Assembly (NCBI RefSeq): GCF_024790395.1
Contig: NZ_JAJISC010000006.1
Span: 186,001-250,000 of the forward strand
Reading direction: 5' to 3'
From: Halomonas dongshanensis
GTDB lineage: Bacteria > Pseudomonadota > Gammaproteobacteria > Pseudomonadales > Halomonadaceae
DNA: 64,000 nucleotides
Shown one piece after another: positions 53,862 to 63,761 of the stretch; position 1 is the first letter of the stretch; each line of letters begins with the position of its first letter. The notes beneath the pieces are model-generated. The model had not been told where the DNA came from, made no database searches, and worked only from the letters and a program-made list of their open reading frames with translations. The translations under genes were made by a program, and so were the position numbers.

Positions 53862-55325
53862 TCAACGCAGTAGCCGATCCAAACAGCGGCGTAGACGCAT
53901 GGCTTCGCGCTGCAACGTCTCCCCCGATAAAAGCCCTACGCCTAGCACGAGCCCGGTACGCTCATCGCCGCGCGCGCACACCGGGCTCAAGGGGCGCACG
54001 ATGAGATGCTCCTTACGCAGCGCCTGGGCAAGGAGCACATCGTTGACCCCAGGCGAAAATTCCACGCAAAGGCTGATCGCCCGGCTCGGCGTGGAGATGC
54101 GCTGAATGCGGGGGTGCGTGATCAAGTGATCGTGCACCACCTGCTGGCGCCCCAGGTAGTCGCGCTGAATGCGGCGGCACCACGTATCCAAGTCACCGTC
54201 GAAAATGAACTGCGCCAGTACCGCTTGATCCACCATGCGCCCTTCGCGGTAGAGCTCGCTGCGCAGACGGTTGATCGCCCCCGCTAGCCCGCGCGGCACT
54301 ACCAGATAGCCCAAGCGCAGCCCCGGAAACATCATCTTGGAGAAAGAGCCGACGAGCAGATGGCGCTCCGAGTCGGCATTGAACAGCAGTGCCTCGTGGT
54401 CGCCTTGAGCGAACTCGTAGTCATCTTCGATGACGTAAGCCGCCTGTAACGTATCACAAAGTCGGCGTTTTTCCTCGGTACGGGTAGGTACGCTCAGCGG
54501 ATAGTGGTGCGAGCCCATTAGATAAGCGAGCCGTACCGGGCGCGGCGTTGGCGAAAACGTATGACCGCGATGGGGGTGCCAAGGCAGCATCTCGACCTCG
54601 AGCCCCGCGGCGGTGAAAACGTTGCGCGCGCCCCAATAGCAGGGCGACTCCATCGCCACGCGCTCGCCGGTGTCGGCCAGCGCCATGGCGCAAAGGCCCA
54701 GGCCGTTATGGGTGCCGTCGGTGATGATGATCTGCTCGGTGTCGCAGTGGATGTGTCGCCAGCGCTTGAGAAAGTCGCGGATGGCGCGCTTGAGCGGTCC
54801 ATAGCCGCCGGTGGAGTAAGACAGCAGCAGCGCATTCTGCGGCACGGTAGCGCTGGTATAGAGCTGGCGCCACTTGCGCATGGGAAATTGGGCAATGTCG
54901 GGAATTCCCGGCACGAACGAGCCGGTTTGGATCAGGCTCGCCCCGGGGCCTTGGAGCACGCGCTGGGCGCGCTGAGATAACAGGTCAGAGGCTTGCGCGT
55001 CACCCGCATTCATCGTCTCGACAGCAGGCCGCGGTGCGGGCGGGCGCGCACTCCAGCTGCCCTGGCCGTGACCGGTCACGATCAACCCCTCGGTAATCAA
55101 CGTGGCCACCGCACGCGCCAGGGTATGGCGCGCCACGCCCAAACGCTCGGCCAGACGGCGATGTGAGGGCAAGCGCGTACCGCTGGGCCAGCGCTCGCTG
55201 ATCGCCCGGCGCAAGCTCTCTTCGATACGCACTTGCTTGCTCAACCGCTCGGGTTGAAGGGCATAGAGCTCCTCCAACTGACCCAAACAGTGTTCGATCG
55301 TCACGTCGTTTCTTTGCTCACTCAT
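53862..55325 (-). CDS. MocR (GabR-type) transcriptional regulator
   Basis: A 487 aa regulator from ATG 55325; the earlier open frame (to 55562) is upstream noncoding. N-terminal GntR winged helix: LRRAISERWPSGTRLPSHRR, LAERLGVARHTLARAV. C-terminal aminotransferase-like fold I PLP domain with Lys in SFSKMMFPGLRLGYLV. MocR proteins sense PLP-amino-acid adducts. Being divergent from a GABA permease-gabD-gabT operon, it is probably the GABA-responsive activator of that operon. Repeated TGGTCT units lie between them. Confidence 0.88.
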   Translation of the reverse strand: MSEQRNDVTIEHCLGQLEELYALQPERLSKQVRIEESLRRAISERWPSGTRLPSHRRLAERLGVARHTLARAVATLITEGLIVTGHGQGSWSARPPAPRPAVETMNAGDAQASDLLSQRAQRVLQGPGASLIQTGSFVPGIPDIAQFPMRKWRQLYTSATVPQNALLLSYSTGGYGPLKRAIRDFLKRWRHIHCDTEQIIITDGTHNGLGLCAMALADTGERVAMESPCYWGARNVFTAAGLEVEMLPWHPHRGHTFSPTPRPVRLAYLMGSHHYPLSVPTRTEEKRRLCDTLQAAYVIEDDYEFAQGDHEALLFNADSERHLLVGSFSKMMFPGLRLGYLVVPRGLAGAINRLRSELYREGRMVDQAVLAQFIFDGDLDTWCRRIQRDYLGRQQVVHDHLITHPRIQRISTPSRAISLCVEFSPGVNDVLLAQALRKEHLIVRPLSPVCARGDERTGLVLGVGLLSGETLQREAMRLRRCLDRLLR

Positions 55326-55359
55326 CGTCGTCACTTGCACATTTTCTAACGTGATTGGC

Positions 55360-55414
55360 TGGTCTAGTGCATTGAATTTTTTGGTCTGGCGAGTGTGCAC
55401 GCAAAAAGTGGTCT
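55360..55414. promoter_or_regulatory. Direct repeats TGGTCT, candidate MocR binding region
   Basis: TGGTCT occurs at 55360, 55382 and 55409 (22- and 27-base steps), all in one direction; read on the minus strand it is AGACCA, close to the ATACCA unit known for B. subtilis GabR. GCATT occurs at 55369 and 55434 in the same region. The block lies between the mocR and permease genes. Confidence 0.55.
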
Positions 55415-55541
55415 GGTCGAACCTAAAAGTGGTGCATTCGTCTTTTTTACCCAGACTGATAGCGTTAAAGCGTCCGGTCGAAGCGACCGTTCCGGCGCCG
55501 AAAGCGCTACACAATAGCCAATAACTTGCTGGAAACTCCTC

Positions 55542-56957
55542 ATGAATACTCCAACGACGCAACAGGATAAACTCGTTAGGGTGCTGGCCCGCGGCGACGT
55601 ACTGGCGCTGGCCTTCGGCGCCATGATCGGCTGGGGCTGGATCGTTCTAACCGGTACCGCCATCCAGTCTGCCGGTAGTCTCGGCGCCATCATTGCCTTC
55701 GTCATCGGCGGTCTTGCCATCGTATTGGTCGGGCTTACCTACGCCGAACTCGCCTCGGCCATGCCCAAGGTCGGTGGCGAGCACGTCTATAGCTATCGGG
55801 CGCTGGGCCACTTCGCCTCGTTCATCTGTACCTGGGCGATCATCCTTGGGTACCTGAGCGTGGTAGCCTTCGAGGCCGTGGCGCTACCTACCGTCGTCGA
55901 GCATTTGGCACCCGACTACGCCGTAGGACATCTCTGGACCATCGCTGGGTGGGACGTAAAAGCCACCTGGGTCGCGGTAGGCGTGGGCGGCTCGCTCGCC
56001 ATGATGCTGATCAACTACTTCGGCGTCACCACAGCCTCTTTGGTGCAAAAAGTGGTCACTGGGATGATCCTCGTCGTCGGGGTGATGTTCGTCACCGGTG
56101 CGCTCTTCGAGGGTGAGGTGGTCAACATGTCGCCGCTTTTCACCGAAGCCGATACGGGCGTGGTGGCAGGTATCATGGCGGTGCTGGTCATGGTGCCCTT
56201 TCTGTTCGTCGGCTTCGACGTCATTCCTCAGGCCGCCGAAGAGATCGATCTTCCCTACAAGGCGATCGGCAAGGTGCTGATGATGTCGGTCGCGCTGGCG
56301 GTGGTCTGGTACGCGCTGATCATTCTGGCGACGAGCCTGGCACTGAACAGTACCGAGCTCGCAGCCAGCTCGCTAAGCGTCCCCGACGCCATGGGCAATC
56401 TCTTCAATGCCGCCTGGGCGAGTAACCTCATGGTGCTGGCAGGTATCGCGGGTATCATTACCAGTTGGAATGCGTTCTACATCGGCGGCTCGCGTGCCAT
56501 TTACGCCCTGGCCCGGGCGGGCATGTTGCCTGCTCCTTTTGCCAAGCTGCATCCGCGTTACAAAACGCCGACCAATGCCATCTTCTTGATGGGGTTTCTC
56601 TCCTGCATCGCCCCCTTCTTTGGCCGTCCGGCGCTGGTCTGGATCGTCAACGCCGGAGGGCTTGGCATCGTCATCGCCTACTTCTTCGTTGCCGTTTCCT
56701 TCGTCGTACTGCGGGTTCGTGAACCCGAGATGGAGCGTCCCTTCCGCATTCGTCACGGCAAGCTCTGCGGCACCCTGGCCATCTTGCTCTCCTTCGGTAT
56801 GGCCTGTCTCTATTTGCCGGGTAGCCCGGCCGCGCTCAGTGGCGCCGAGTGGGGCATTTTTGCCGGCTGGACGCTGCTTGGGCTAGCGCTCTACGCCCAT
56901 TCGCTACGCACCTACGGCCGCGCCTATAGCGACCGTCACATGCTGGCAGATTTATAA
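55542..56957 (+). CDS. APC-superfamily amino-acid (GABA) permease
   Basis: A 471 aa permease with about 12 helices: GDVLALAFGAMIGWGWIVLTG near residue 18, and the mid-protein PFLFVGFDVIPQAAEEIDLP, typical of the AAT/APC group. It probably imports GABA or a related amino acid for the gabD/gabT enzymes that follow 29 and 1509 bases later. Specificity is inferred from operon context. Confidence 0.82.
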   Translation: MNTPTTQQDKLVRVLARGDVLALAFGAMIGWGWIVLTGTAIQSAGSLGAIIAFVIGGLAIVLVGLTYAELASAMPKVGGEHVYSYRALGHFASFICTWAIILGYLSVVAFEAVALPTVVEHLAPDYAVGHLWTIAGWDVKATWVAVGVGGSLAMMLINYFGVTTASLVQKVVTGMILVVGVMFVTGALFEGEVVNMSPLFTEADTGVVAGIMAVLVMVPFLFVGFDVIPQAAEEIDLPYKAIGKVLMMSVALAVVWYALIILATSLALNSTELAASSLSVPDAMGNLFNAAWASNLMVLAGIAGIITSWNAFYIGGSRAIYALARAGMLPAPFAKLHPRYKTPTNAIFLMGFLSCIAPFFGRPALVWIVNAGGLGIVIAYFFVAVSFVVLRVREPEMERPFRIRHGKLCGTLAILLSFGMACLYLPGSPAALSGAEWGIFAGWTLLGLALYAHSLRTYGRAYSDRHMLADL

Positions 56958-56986
56958 CTGCACTTGCTCCCAAGAGGAGGTCTTTC

Positions 56987-58438
56987 ATGAGCTTCATTCA
57001 ACAGTGGTGCCACGACGCCGTTCCCGGTTTGATCGGTGGTGAGTGGCGCCAGGGCACACAAACGTTCGCCGTGGATAACCCGGCGACCGGCGAAACGCTA
57101 GCGCGCGTTGCCGAGCTTGGTGCCGACGACGCGCGCGATGCGGTTGCCGCTGCCTACGCTGCCGGTAGTGAATGGCGTGCCACGCCGGTCAAGCAGCGCG
57201 CGGCTCTGCTGCGCCGCTGGTTCGAGCTGATCAACGAGCATGCTGATGACCTGGCACGGCTGATGACGCTGGAGCAGGGCAAGCCGCTTTCCGAAGCTAA
57301 AGGCGAAGTCGTTTATGGCGCCTCCTTCATCGAGTTCTTCGCTGAAGAAGCCAAGCGTATGGCGGGCGAGACACTGCCGAGCCACGGTTCCGACAAGCGC
57401 TTGCTGGTGCTGCGCGAACCGATCGGCGTGGTCGCGGCCATTACGCCGTGGAATTTCCCGCTCGCGATGATTACCCGCAAGTGTGCCCCGGCGCTGGCAG
57501 CGGGCTGTACGGTCGTGATCAAACCCGCCGAAGCCACGCCGCTGACGGCACTGGCTGCCGCGAGCTTGGCTCTGGAGGCGGGGCTTCCGAGTGGGGTCAT
57601 TAGCGTGGTGACGGCCTCCAAACCCGTCGAGGTCGGTGAGGTGCTGACTACTGATCCGCGCGTACGCAAGGTCTCTTTCACCGGCTCTACGCCGGTAGGC
57701 AAGCGCCTACTAGCCCAGTGCGCCAGCACGGTGAAGAAAACGGCCATGGAGCTTGGTGGCAACGCTCCCTTTATCGTGTTCGACGATGCCGACATCGAAG
57801 CGGCCGTTGAGGGTGCCGTTGCCTCGAAGTTCCGTAACGCCGGGCAGACCTGCGTCTGTACCAACCGCTTTCTCGTCCAGGACGGCGTTTATGACGCCTT
57901 CGTCAGCCGCCTGGCCGAGCGGGTAGCCGCGCTGAAGGTGGGCGATGGCTTGAGTGAAGGCAGCGTCATCGGCCCGCTGATCAATCAGGCGGCGGTAGAA
58001 AAAGTGCAGCGCCATGTCGATGACGCCAAGCGTCACGGCGCTCGGGTCGTCTGCGGCGGTGAGCCCCACGCCGCCGGTGAGCGCTTCTTCACCCCCACCG
58101 TGCTGGCCGAGGTGACGTCCAAGATGGCGGTAGCCGAAGAGGAGACCTTTGGCCCCCTGGCGCCGGTTTTCCGCTTTACCCACGACGACGAGGCCATTGC
58201 CATGGCCAACGCAACGCCTTTTGGTCTCGCCGCCTACTTCTATGCCACCGACTATCGGCGCATTTGGCGCACCATGGAGCAGTTGGAGTACGGCATGGTC
58301 GGCGTCAACGAAGGGCTCATTTCTACCGAGCTTGCGCCCTTTGGCGGCGTCAAGGAGTCCGGGCTTGGCCGTGAAGGCTCGCATCATGGGCTCGATGAAT
58401 TTACCGAACTGAAATACGTCTGTGTCGGCGGTCTGTGA
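56987..58438 (+). CDS. gabD: Succinate-semialdehyde dehydrogenase
   Basis: A 483 aa aldehyde dehydrogenase. Catalytic Cys in FRNAGQTCVCTNRFLV, general base Glu in MELGGNAPFIVFDDAD, NAD(P) site VSFTGSTPVGKRLL. The GabD-type EPIGVVAAITPWNFPLA and APFGGVKESGLGREGS are present. It oxidises succinate semialdehyde to succinate. RBS AAGAGGAGG precedes ATG. The gabT gene follows after 12 bases. Confidence 0.93.
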   Translation: MSFIQQWCHDAVPGLIGGEWRQGTQTFAVDNPATGETLARVAELGADDARDAVAAAYAAGSEWRATPVKQRAALLRRWFELINEHADDLARLMTLEQGKPLSEAKGEVVYGASFIEFFAEEAKRMAGETLPSHGSDKRLLVLREPIGVVAAITPWNFPLAMITRKCAPALAAGCTVVIKPAEATPLTALAAASLALEAGLPSGVISVVTASKPVEVGEVLTTDPRVRKVSFTGSTPVGKRLLAQCASTVKKTAMELGGNAPFIVFDDADIEAAVEGAVASKFRNAGQTCVCTNRFLVQDGVYDAFVSRLAERVAALKVGDGLSEGSVIGPLINQAAVEKVQRHVDDAKRHGARVVCGGEPHAAGERFFTPTVLAEVTSKMAVAEEETFGPLAPVFRFTHDDEAIAMANATPFGLAAYFYATDYRRIWRTMEQLEYGMVGVNEGLISTELAPFGGVKESGLGREGSHHGLDEFTELKYVCVGGL

Positions 58439-58450
58439 GGAGAAAAGAAA

Positions 58451-59722
58451 ATGACTAATCAAGAACTTAACGAGCTGAAGAACCGCTTCGTCGCTAACGG
58501 CGCGGCCACCCCCAACACGGCCTTCGCCGAGCGCGCTGAAAATGCCGAACTGTGGGATGCCGATGGCCAACGCTGGATCGACTTCGCCGGCGGCATTGGC
58601 GTATTGAACCTTGGCCACCGCCACCCCAAGGTCGTCGCGGCAGTAGAGGCGCAACTCAAGAAGGTAATGCACACAAGCGCGGCAGTGATCTCCTACGCAC
58701 CTTACGTCCAGCTGTGCCAGAAACTTTGTGAACTAAGCCCGGTGCGCGGCCCCGAGCGTAAGGCGATGCTGGTCAACACCGGTGCCGAGGCGCTGGAGAA
58801 CGCGGTCAAGATCGCTCGCGCCGCCACTGGCCGTAGTGGCATCATCACCTTCGATGGCGCTTTCCACGGGCGCACCATGATGACGCTTGCCATGACCGGC
58901 AAGGTGTTGCCCTACAAGAACGACTTTGGCCCCATGCCGGGCGATGTCTTTCGCGCGCCGTTCCCGAACCCAATCCACGGCATTAGTGAAGAGGCGTCCC
59001 TCAATGCCATTCGCACGCTGTTCAAGACTGATATCGCCCCGCATCGTACGGCGGCCATCGTCATCGAACCGGTACAGGGCGAAGGCGGTTTCTACATTGC
59101 CTCGCCGGATTATCTAAACGCGCTGCGGGCGCTGTGTGACGAGCACGGTATCCTTCTGATTGCGGACGAAGTGCAGTCCGGCTTCGCGCGTACCGGCAAG
59201 CTGTTCGCGCTCGAACACAGCGGCATCGAAGCCGACATTCTCACCACCGCCAAGAGCCTCGCCAACGGCATGCCGCTCTCTGCGGTGGTAGGGTCGGCCA
59301 AGGTGATGGATGCTTCTGGCCCCAACTCGCTCGGCGGCACCTACAGCGGCAACCCGCTGGCCTGTGCGGCGGCCTTGGCCGTCATCGAAGCCATCGACGA
59401 AGAAGATATCCTGGCGCGCAGCGAGCAACTGGGCCACCGTTTAGGCGAGCGCTTCAAAGCGTGGGAAAGCCGCTTTGCGCCCGTGGCGCATGGCCGCCAC
59501 CTCGGCGCCATGGCGGCGTTCGAACTCCTCGATGGAAACGGCAACCCGGATGCCGCACTCACCCAAGCGCTCTGCGCCAAGGTGCGCGAAAAGGGATTGA
59601 TCCTGCTGTCGTGCGGGTTCTACGCCAACACCATCCGCATCCTGGTGCCGATTACCGTGCCCGAGTCGGTGCTGGAAGAGGGGCTCGAGATCATCGAGGC
59701 GTCCCTCGAAGCGCTTGGCTAG
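58451..59722 (+). CDS. gabT: 4-aminobutyrate aminotransferase
   Basis: A 423 aa class III aminotransferase converting GABA and 2-oxoglutarate to succinate semialdehyde and glutamate. GabT motifs: VNTGAEALENAVKIARAATG, FDGAFHGRTMMTLAMTGK, IADEVQSGFARTG, PLP-Lys in TTAKSLANGMPLSA. Together with GabD it feeds GABA into the TCA cycle. Last gene of the operon, ending near a hairpin shared with the convergent narK gene. Confidence 0.94.
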   Translation: MTNQELNELKNRFVANGAATPNTAFAERAENAELWDADGQRWIDFAGGIGVLNLGHRHPKVVAAVEAQLKKVMHTSAAVISYAPYVQLCQKLCELSPVRGPERKAMLVNTGAEALENAVKIARAATGRSGIITFDGAFHGRTMMTLAMTGKVLPYKNDFGPMPGDVFRAPFPNPIHGISEEASLNAIRTLFKTDIAPHRTAAIVIEPVQGEGGFYIASPDYLNALRALCDEHGILLIADEVQSGFARTGKLFALEHSGIEADILTTAKSLANGMPLSAVVGSAKVMDASGPNSLGGTYSGNPLACAAALAVIEAIDEEDILARSEQLGHRLGERFKAWESRFAPVAHGRHLGAMAAFELLDGNGNPDAALTQALCAKVREKGLILLSCGFYANTIRILVPITVPESVLEEGLEIIEASLEALG

Positions 59723-59782
59723 CGCTCTAGGGAGGTCGCTTCAGCTGATGAGCAGGATCATCGAAGAGACTCCCACGGCAAG

Positions 59783-59804
59783 CCTGCCCACCTGGGTGGG
59801 CAGG
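59783..59804. terminator. Hairpin between gabT and narK
   Basis: CCTGCCCAC-CTGG-GTGGGCAGG is a 9-base perfect stem between two convergent operons, probably terminating one or both, although no long T run follows. Confidence 0.6.
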
Positions 59805-59859
59805 TAGCCTCTCTGGCTCCAAAACAGGCTAAAACATTCAGGCGGGGCGAGCTTGCTAT

Positions 59860-61353
59860 CTATGCCGAGGTGTCCGCCTGGGTGTCCAGAGCGCGATCGA
59901 CCGAGGAGGTGTAGTACTCGCTGTCAAAGGCGCCTTCCGGTTCTTTGAGCCAGATCAGGCAGACCAGCCAACTGATGAATGCTCCCAGGGCGATCAGCAT
60001 GAAGAACTGGGTGGGAGTGACGAAAGTATAGATGGTGAGGTAGATCACAGCGCCCACGTTGCCGTAAGCCCCCGCCATGCCAGCTATCTGACCAGTTATG
60101 CGCCGCTTGATCGAGGGAATGATGCCAAAGGTGGCCCCTTCGGCGCCTTGCACGAAGAGCGAGGTGGTAATGGTGACCGCCACGGCCAGAAACAGCGGCC
60201 AGCGGGCATCCAGCAGGGCCATGGCGGCGAATCCGACGCTGATGCCCAGCATGTAGCTCAGCATGACAAAACGGCGATTGCCAAAACGGTCGGACACCAG
60301 GCCGCCCATCGGTCTGGCCACCAGGTTGACGAAAGCAAAGGAGGCGGCGATCAGCCCTGCAGTGGCGGCATTCAACCCCCAGGTCTGCTCGAAGAAGAGC
60401 GGCAGCATCGACACCACGGCAAGCTCGGCGCCGAAATTGGCGAAATAGGTCGTGTTAAGCGCCGCGACGCTGTTGAAGGAGTACCTGTCATCCTCGGGGA
60501 CGCCCTGGCGCAGAATCGGCAGATTGACCCGAAGAATCTGGATGATCTGATAGATCACTATGGCGACGATGACGGCGTAGGCTACCGCGGCCCAGACCAC
60601 CGAAAGGTAACCCATCTGCTGAACGCGCCAGACGAGAATGGCCAGTACGCCCACTAAGGGAATGGTCCAGATGATCAGCTTGATCATGTCGGCCCAGCTA
60701 CTGACCTCCATCGCCGCTGCCTTGCGCGGCCGGCGGTGGGTGCCGGTATTGGGGCCGTCGCTGATCGCGAACCAGTAGTAGACCCCGTAGGCCGCCATGA
60801 CGATGGCGCTTTGCGCGATAGCCCAGCGCCAGCCGTCGGCGCCGCCATACAGTGTGAGCGCGATGGTGGGCAGCGACATGGCCGCTACGGCGGAGCCAAA
60901 GTTGCCCCAACCGGCATAGAACCCCTCGGCAAAGCCGATGTCCCGCGGCTTGAACCACAAGGCGGTCATATGTATCCCGACCACGAAGCTGGCGCCAACC
61001 GAGCTCAGGATCAGCCGTGCCACCAGCAGTTGCGTCAAGCTGTTGCCGAAGGCAAATGCCAGCGCCGGCAGTGACATGCTGACCATCAGCACCGAGAAAA
61101 CCCGCCGTGGGCCGAAGCGGTCCAACGCCATGCCCACCACGATACGTGCCGGTATGGTCAAGGCAACGTTACAGATGGCAAACAGCTTGAGATCGTCCGG
61201 CGTCAGCCAGTCGACGCTTTTCAACATGCTCGAGGCCAGCGGGGCCATGTTGAACCAGACGTAGAAGGTAATGAAAAAGGCGATCCAGGTGAGGTGAAGC
61301 GCCCTTATTTCAGGGTGCTTGAACTGGAATACAGCAGCTACTTTCATGGCCAT
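59860..61353 (-). CDS. narK: NarK1-type nitrate transporter
   Basis: A 497 aa MFS protein with 12 helices. The nitrate signatures are FAEGFYAGWGNFGSAVAAM (about 150) and QIAGMAGAYGNVGAVIYL (about 425). The short N-terminus and HPEIRALHLTWIAFFITFYV start are typical of NarK1-type nitrate/H+ symporters. It follows the universal stress protein gene with 64 bases between. With the NarK2-type gene upstream it forms a two-transporter nitrate-uptake/nitrite-export set. Confidence 0.85.
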   Translation of the reverse strand: MAMKVAAVFQFKHPEIRALHLTWIAFFITFYVWFNMAPLASSMLKSVDWLTPDDLKLFAICNVALTIPARIVVGMALDRFGPRRVFSVLMVSMSLPALAFAFGNSLTQLLVARLILSSVGASFVVGIHMTALWFKPRDIGFAEGFYAGWGNFGSAVAAMSLPTIALTLYGGADGWRWAIAQSAIVMAAYGVYYWFAISDGPNTGTHRRPRKAAAMEVSSWADMIKLIIWTIPLVGVLAILVWRVQQMGYLSVVWAAVAYAVIVAIVIYQIIQILRVNLPILRQGVPEDDRYSFNSVAALNTTYFANFGAELAVVSMLPLFFEQTWGLNAATAGLIAASFAFVNLVARPMGGLVSDRFGNRRFVMLSYMLGISVGFAAMALLDARWPLFLAVAVTITTSLFVQGAEGATFGIIPSIKRRITGQIAGMAGAYGNVGAVIYLTIYTFVTPTQFFMLIALGAFISWLVCLIWLKEPEGAFDSEYYTSSVDRALDTQADTSA

Positions 61354-61417
61354 GTCATCCTGTGTGATGGTGCCGGGAGGCCGCTCCGGGGAGGGAGAAT
61401 TTCACCGAGACGGAAAA

Positions 61418-61876
61418 TTAGGGGCTGGGAAGAATCAACAAGGGGCACTCAGCCCGGCGTGCCAGGAAGGCGCTGACGCTACCGAAGGTCATGTAGTCGA
61501 GTTCGTCGACGAAGTAGGTCAGTGAGCTGGCGATGATGCCTCCATCGGGACGATGGCTGTGGCGGGCGATGACCAACAGATCCGGGGCCAGCTTTCGCGT
61601 GGCGGCGAGCAGCATCTTGCGCGCATCGCCCTCTGCCAGTAAAAGATCGGCCTGAAACCCCTCCTTCTGGGCGAACGTCACGCCTTCTTCCAGATGACGG
61701 CGCAGCTGCTGTTGCGCCTGTTGAAAGAGCGTCTCGTTATGATCGGTGGCGTCGAGGGGATTCTCGGCGACGCCCACCAAGATGACGAGGGGGTGATTGC
61801 AGCGAAACATCTCGACGACCTGGGCCAGCGCCAGCTTGGCATTCCGTGAGCCGTCGTAGGCGATCATTATCTTCAT
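61418..61876 (-). CDS. Universal stress protein (UspA-like)
   Basis: A 152 aa protein from ATG 61876 (MKIMIAYDGSRNAKLAL). The UspA fold ends in VIARHSHRPDGGIIASSLTY and GSVSAFLARRAECPLLIL, near the G-2x-G-9x-G(S/T) nucleotide motif in changed form. It sits between the two narK genes, a placement known in some denitrifiers, and may act in anaerobic survival. Confidence 0.85.
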   Translation of the reverse strand: MKIMIAYDGSRNAKLALAQVVEMFRCNHPLVILVGVAENPLDATDHNETLFQQAQQQLRRHLEEGVTFAQKEGFQADLLLAEGDARKMLLAATRKLAPDLLVIARHSHRPDGGIIASSLTYFVDELDYMTFGSVSAFLARRAECPLLILPSP

Positions 61877-61930
61877 GGTAGCCTCGTGAATGGAGGTCAA
61901 GGCCCGGGGCGGCACCCCGGGACAGATGAA

Positions 61931-63523
61931 TCACGGGTTGCGAATGGCCGCGCCGCGGCGCAGGTAGAACCACCAGTTGATGCCCAAGCAGATAGCGTAG
62001 AAGGCAGCAAAGCCGTACATGGCAAGCTCCGGAGTGCCCGCTTGGACCTGTTCACCGATGATGCTGGGGGCGATGAAGGCGCCGTAGGCGGCCACCGCCG
62101 AGGTCCAGCCGAGCACCGGGCCTTTTTGCTGCGCGTCGAAGATCACCCCAATACTGCGAAAGGTGGAGCCGTTGCCAATGCCGCTGGCAGCGAACATCAC
62201 GATGAACAGCAAAAGGAACAGCCAGAAGTACTGGTTAGGGTCGGCGGCGTTATAGGCCAGCATCATGACGTAGCCGGTTGCTACGGAAGCCACCACCATG
62301 ATCGCGGAAATGATCTGGGTGACGATGGCGCCGCCCACCTTGTCGGAGATCCAGCCGCCCACCGGGCGAATGAGGGCACCAACGAACGGACCAATCCAGG
62401 ACCAGGTGAGCGCGCTTGGCGCCTCCGGGTTGACTACCCGCACGAGGCTACCGTCGGCGGCGGTTTCCATCATGTTGCCGAAGATGACGTTGATCGACAG
62501 TGGAAGCGCCGCAGAGAAGCCTATGAAGGAGCCGAAGGTCAGGATGTAGAGGAGGGTCATCGCCCAGGTGTGGTGGTTGGAGAAGATCGCGAACTGCTTC
62601 TGGATGTTGGGCTTGATATCACCGGGAATAAGTCGCAAAAGCGCAAGCGTGATGACGATGGTGAGCGGTAGGGCGACCCACATGTTGAGCCAGTCGAGGG
62701 CGAGCATGCCGATGATGGAGGTGAAAAGGCCCACGGCGTAGAGCCCCAGGATCTTGCCGAAGGCGGTGAGCGGGGCACCCGGGTTGGGCGTGATCGCGCG
62801 GATGTTGTTCATGCCGAACCAGCCGAAGAAGGCCAGCGGGATCAGCATGATCAGCCAGACGAATCCGGCGTTCTGAATCCAGGTATCGGTGCCTGCCTCG
62901 ATACGTCCGATCAAGGTGCCGCTGGCGCTTTTCAGTGCCATGGGGCCACCCGCCAGCGACCCGAAGAGCCCCACGGTCATGACGAGTGGTATGAGGATCT
63001 GCATGGTGGTCACGCCGAAGTTGCCGAGCCCGGCGTTCATACCCAGCGCATACCCCTGCTGCTTGCTGGGATAAAAAGTAGAGATGTTGCTCATCGAGCA
63101 GGCGAAGTTGCCGCCGCCGATGCCGGAGAGCAGCGCCAGCGCCTGGAAGACCCAAAAAGGCGTCTCGGTACTCATGAGGGCGAAGCCCGTGCCGACGGCA
63201 GGCAGGGCCAAAAGTGCGGTGGTTAGGAAAATGGTGTTACGGCCACCGGCGATCCTGATCATGAACGAGGCGGGAATGCGCAAGGTAGCGCCCGACAAAC
63301 CGGCCAGGGCAGTGAGGGTGAAAAGCTGATCGACGGAAAACGCAAAGCCCAGGTTCTGCATCTGAGTCGTGATCATTCCCCACATCATCCACACCGCAAA
63401 CCCAGCTAAAAGACTTGGGATGGATATCCACAGGTTGCGGTTGGCAATTCGCTTGCCTTGCTGCTCCCAGAAGTGTTGGTCTTCGACATCCCAGACGTCG
63501 ATATCGGCGTTTCTCTTGGCCAT
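61931..63523 (-). CDS. narK: NarK2-type nitrate/nitrite antiporter
   Basis: A 530 aa MFS protein. It has the soluble N-terminal extension WDVEDQHFWEQQGKRIANRN seen in E. coli NarK, then 12 helices. Signature motifs: GGGNFACSMSNISTFYPSKQ, then YALGMNAGLGNFGVT, and FAASGIGNGSTFRSIG. Arg residues in LRIPASFMIRI match the substrate-binding Arg region. Two hydrophilic loops contain long inserts. It is the first gene of the leftward operon and probably exchanges nitrate for nitrite. Confidence 0.88.
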   Translation of the reverse strand: MAKRNADIDVWDVEDQHFWEQQGKRIANRNLWISIPSLLAGFAVWMMWGMITTQMQNLGFAFSVDQLFTLTALAGLSGATLRIPASFMIRIAGGRNTIFLTTALLALPAVGTGFALMSTETPFWVFQALALLSGIGGGNFACSMSNISTFYPSKQQGYALGMNAGLGNFGVTTMQILIPLVMTVGLFGSLAGGPMALKSASGTLIGRIEAGTDTWIQNAGFVWLIMLIPLAFFGWFGMNNIRAITPNPGAPLTAFGKILGLYAVGLFTSIIGMLALDWLNMWVALPLTIVITLALLRLIPGDIKPNIQKQFAIFSNHHTWAMTLLYILTFGSFIGFSAALPLSINVIFGNMMETAADGSLVRVVNPEAPSALTWSWIGPFVGALIRPVGGWISDKVGGAIVTQIISAIMVVASVATGYVMMLAYNAADPNQYFWLFLLLFIVMFAASGIGNGSTFRSIGVIFDAQQKGPVLGWTSAVAAYGAFIAPSIIGEQVQAGTPELAMYGFAAFYAICLGINWWFYLRRGAAIRNP

Positions 63524-63633
63524 GATGGTTTTTCCTATGCATCACCCTGACAGGTGGATAGGGCCAAGATACGCGTGGAAAGAGCGGTGAAATAGCGCGC
63601 GATGTCAGTTAAAAAATAGATAAATCAATCGCC

Positions 63634-63649
63634 TACCTCTTTTGAGGTA
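63634..63649. promoter_or_regulatory. NarL/NarP-type 7-2-7 palindrome upstream of narK
   Basis: TACCTCT-TT-TGAGGTA: the left heptamer fits the NarL consensus TACYYMT perfectly and the right is its inverse with one mismatch. Flanking CGCC/GGCG makes a 10-base stem. It lies between narL's 3' end and narK2, 111 bases before the narK2 ATG. Confidence 0.75.
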
Positions 63650-63671
63650 GGCGAGGTCTGTCCCTAGATTA

Positions 63672-63685
63672 TTGATTGGATTGAA
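63672..63685. promoter_or_regulatory. Weak FNR-like site
   Basis: On the minus strand TTCAA-TCCA-ATCAA has one perfect FNR half-site and a poor second half. About 150 bases before narK2; the assignment is tentative. Confidence 0.3.
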
Positions 63686-63761
63686 GAAGCACTGAGAAGA
63701 GAACATTGTGCAGCACGATGTTCAGGTAAGCCTGATATTTAGAGGTATCTACATTGTTCCG

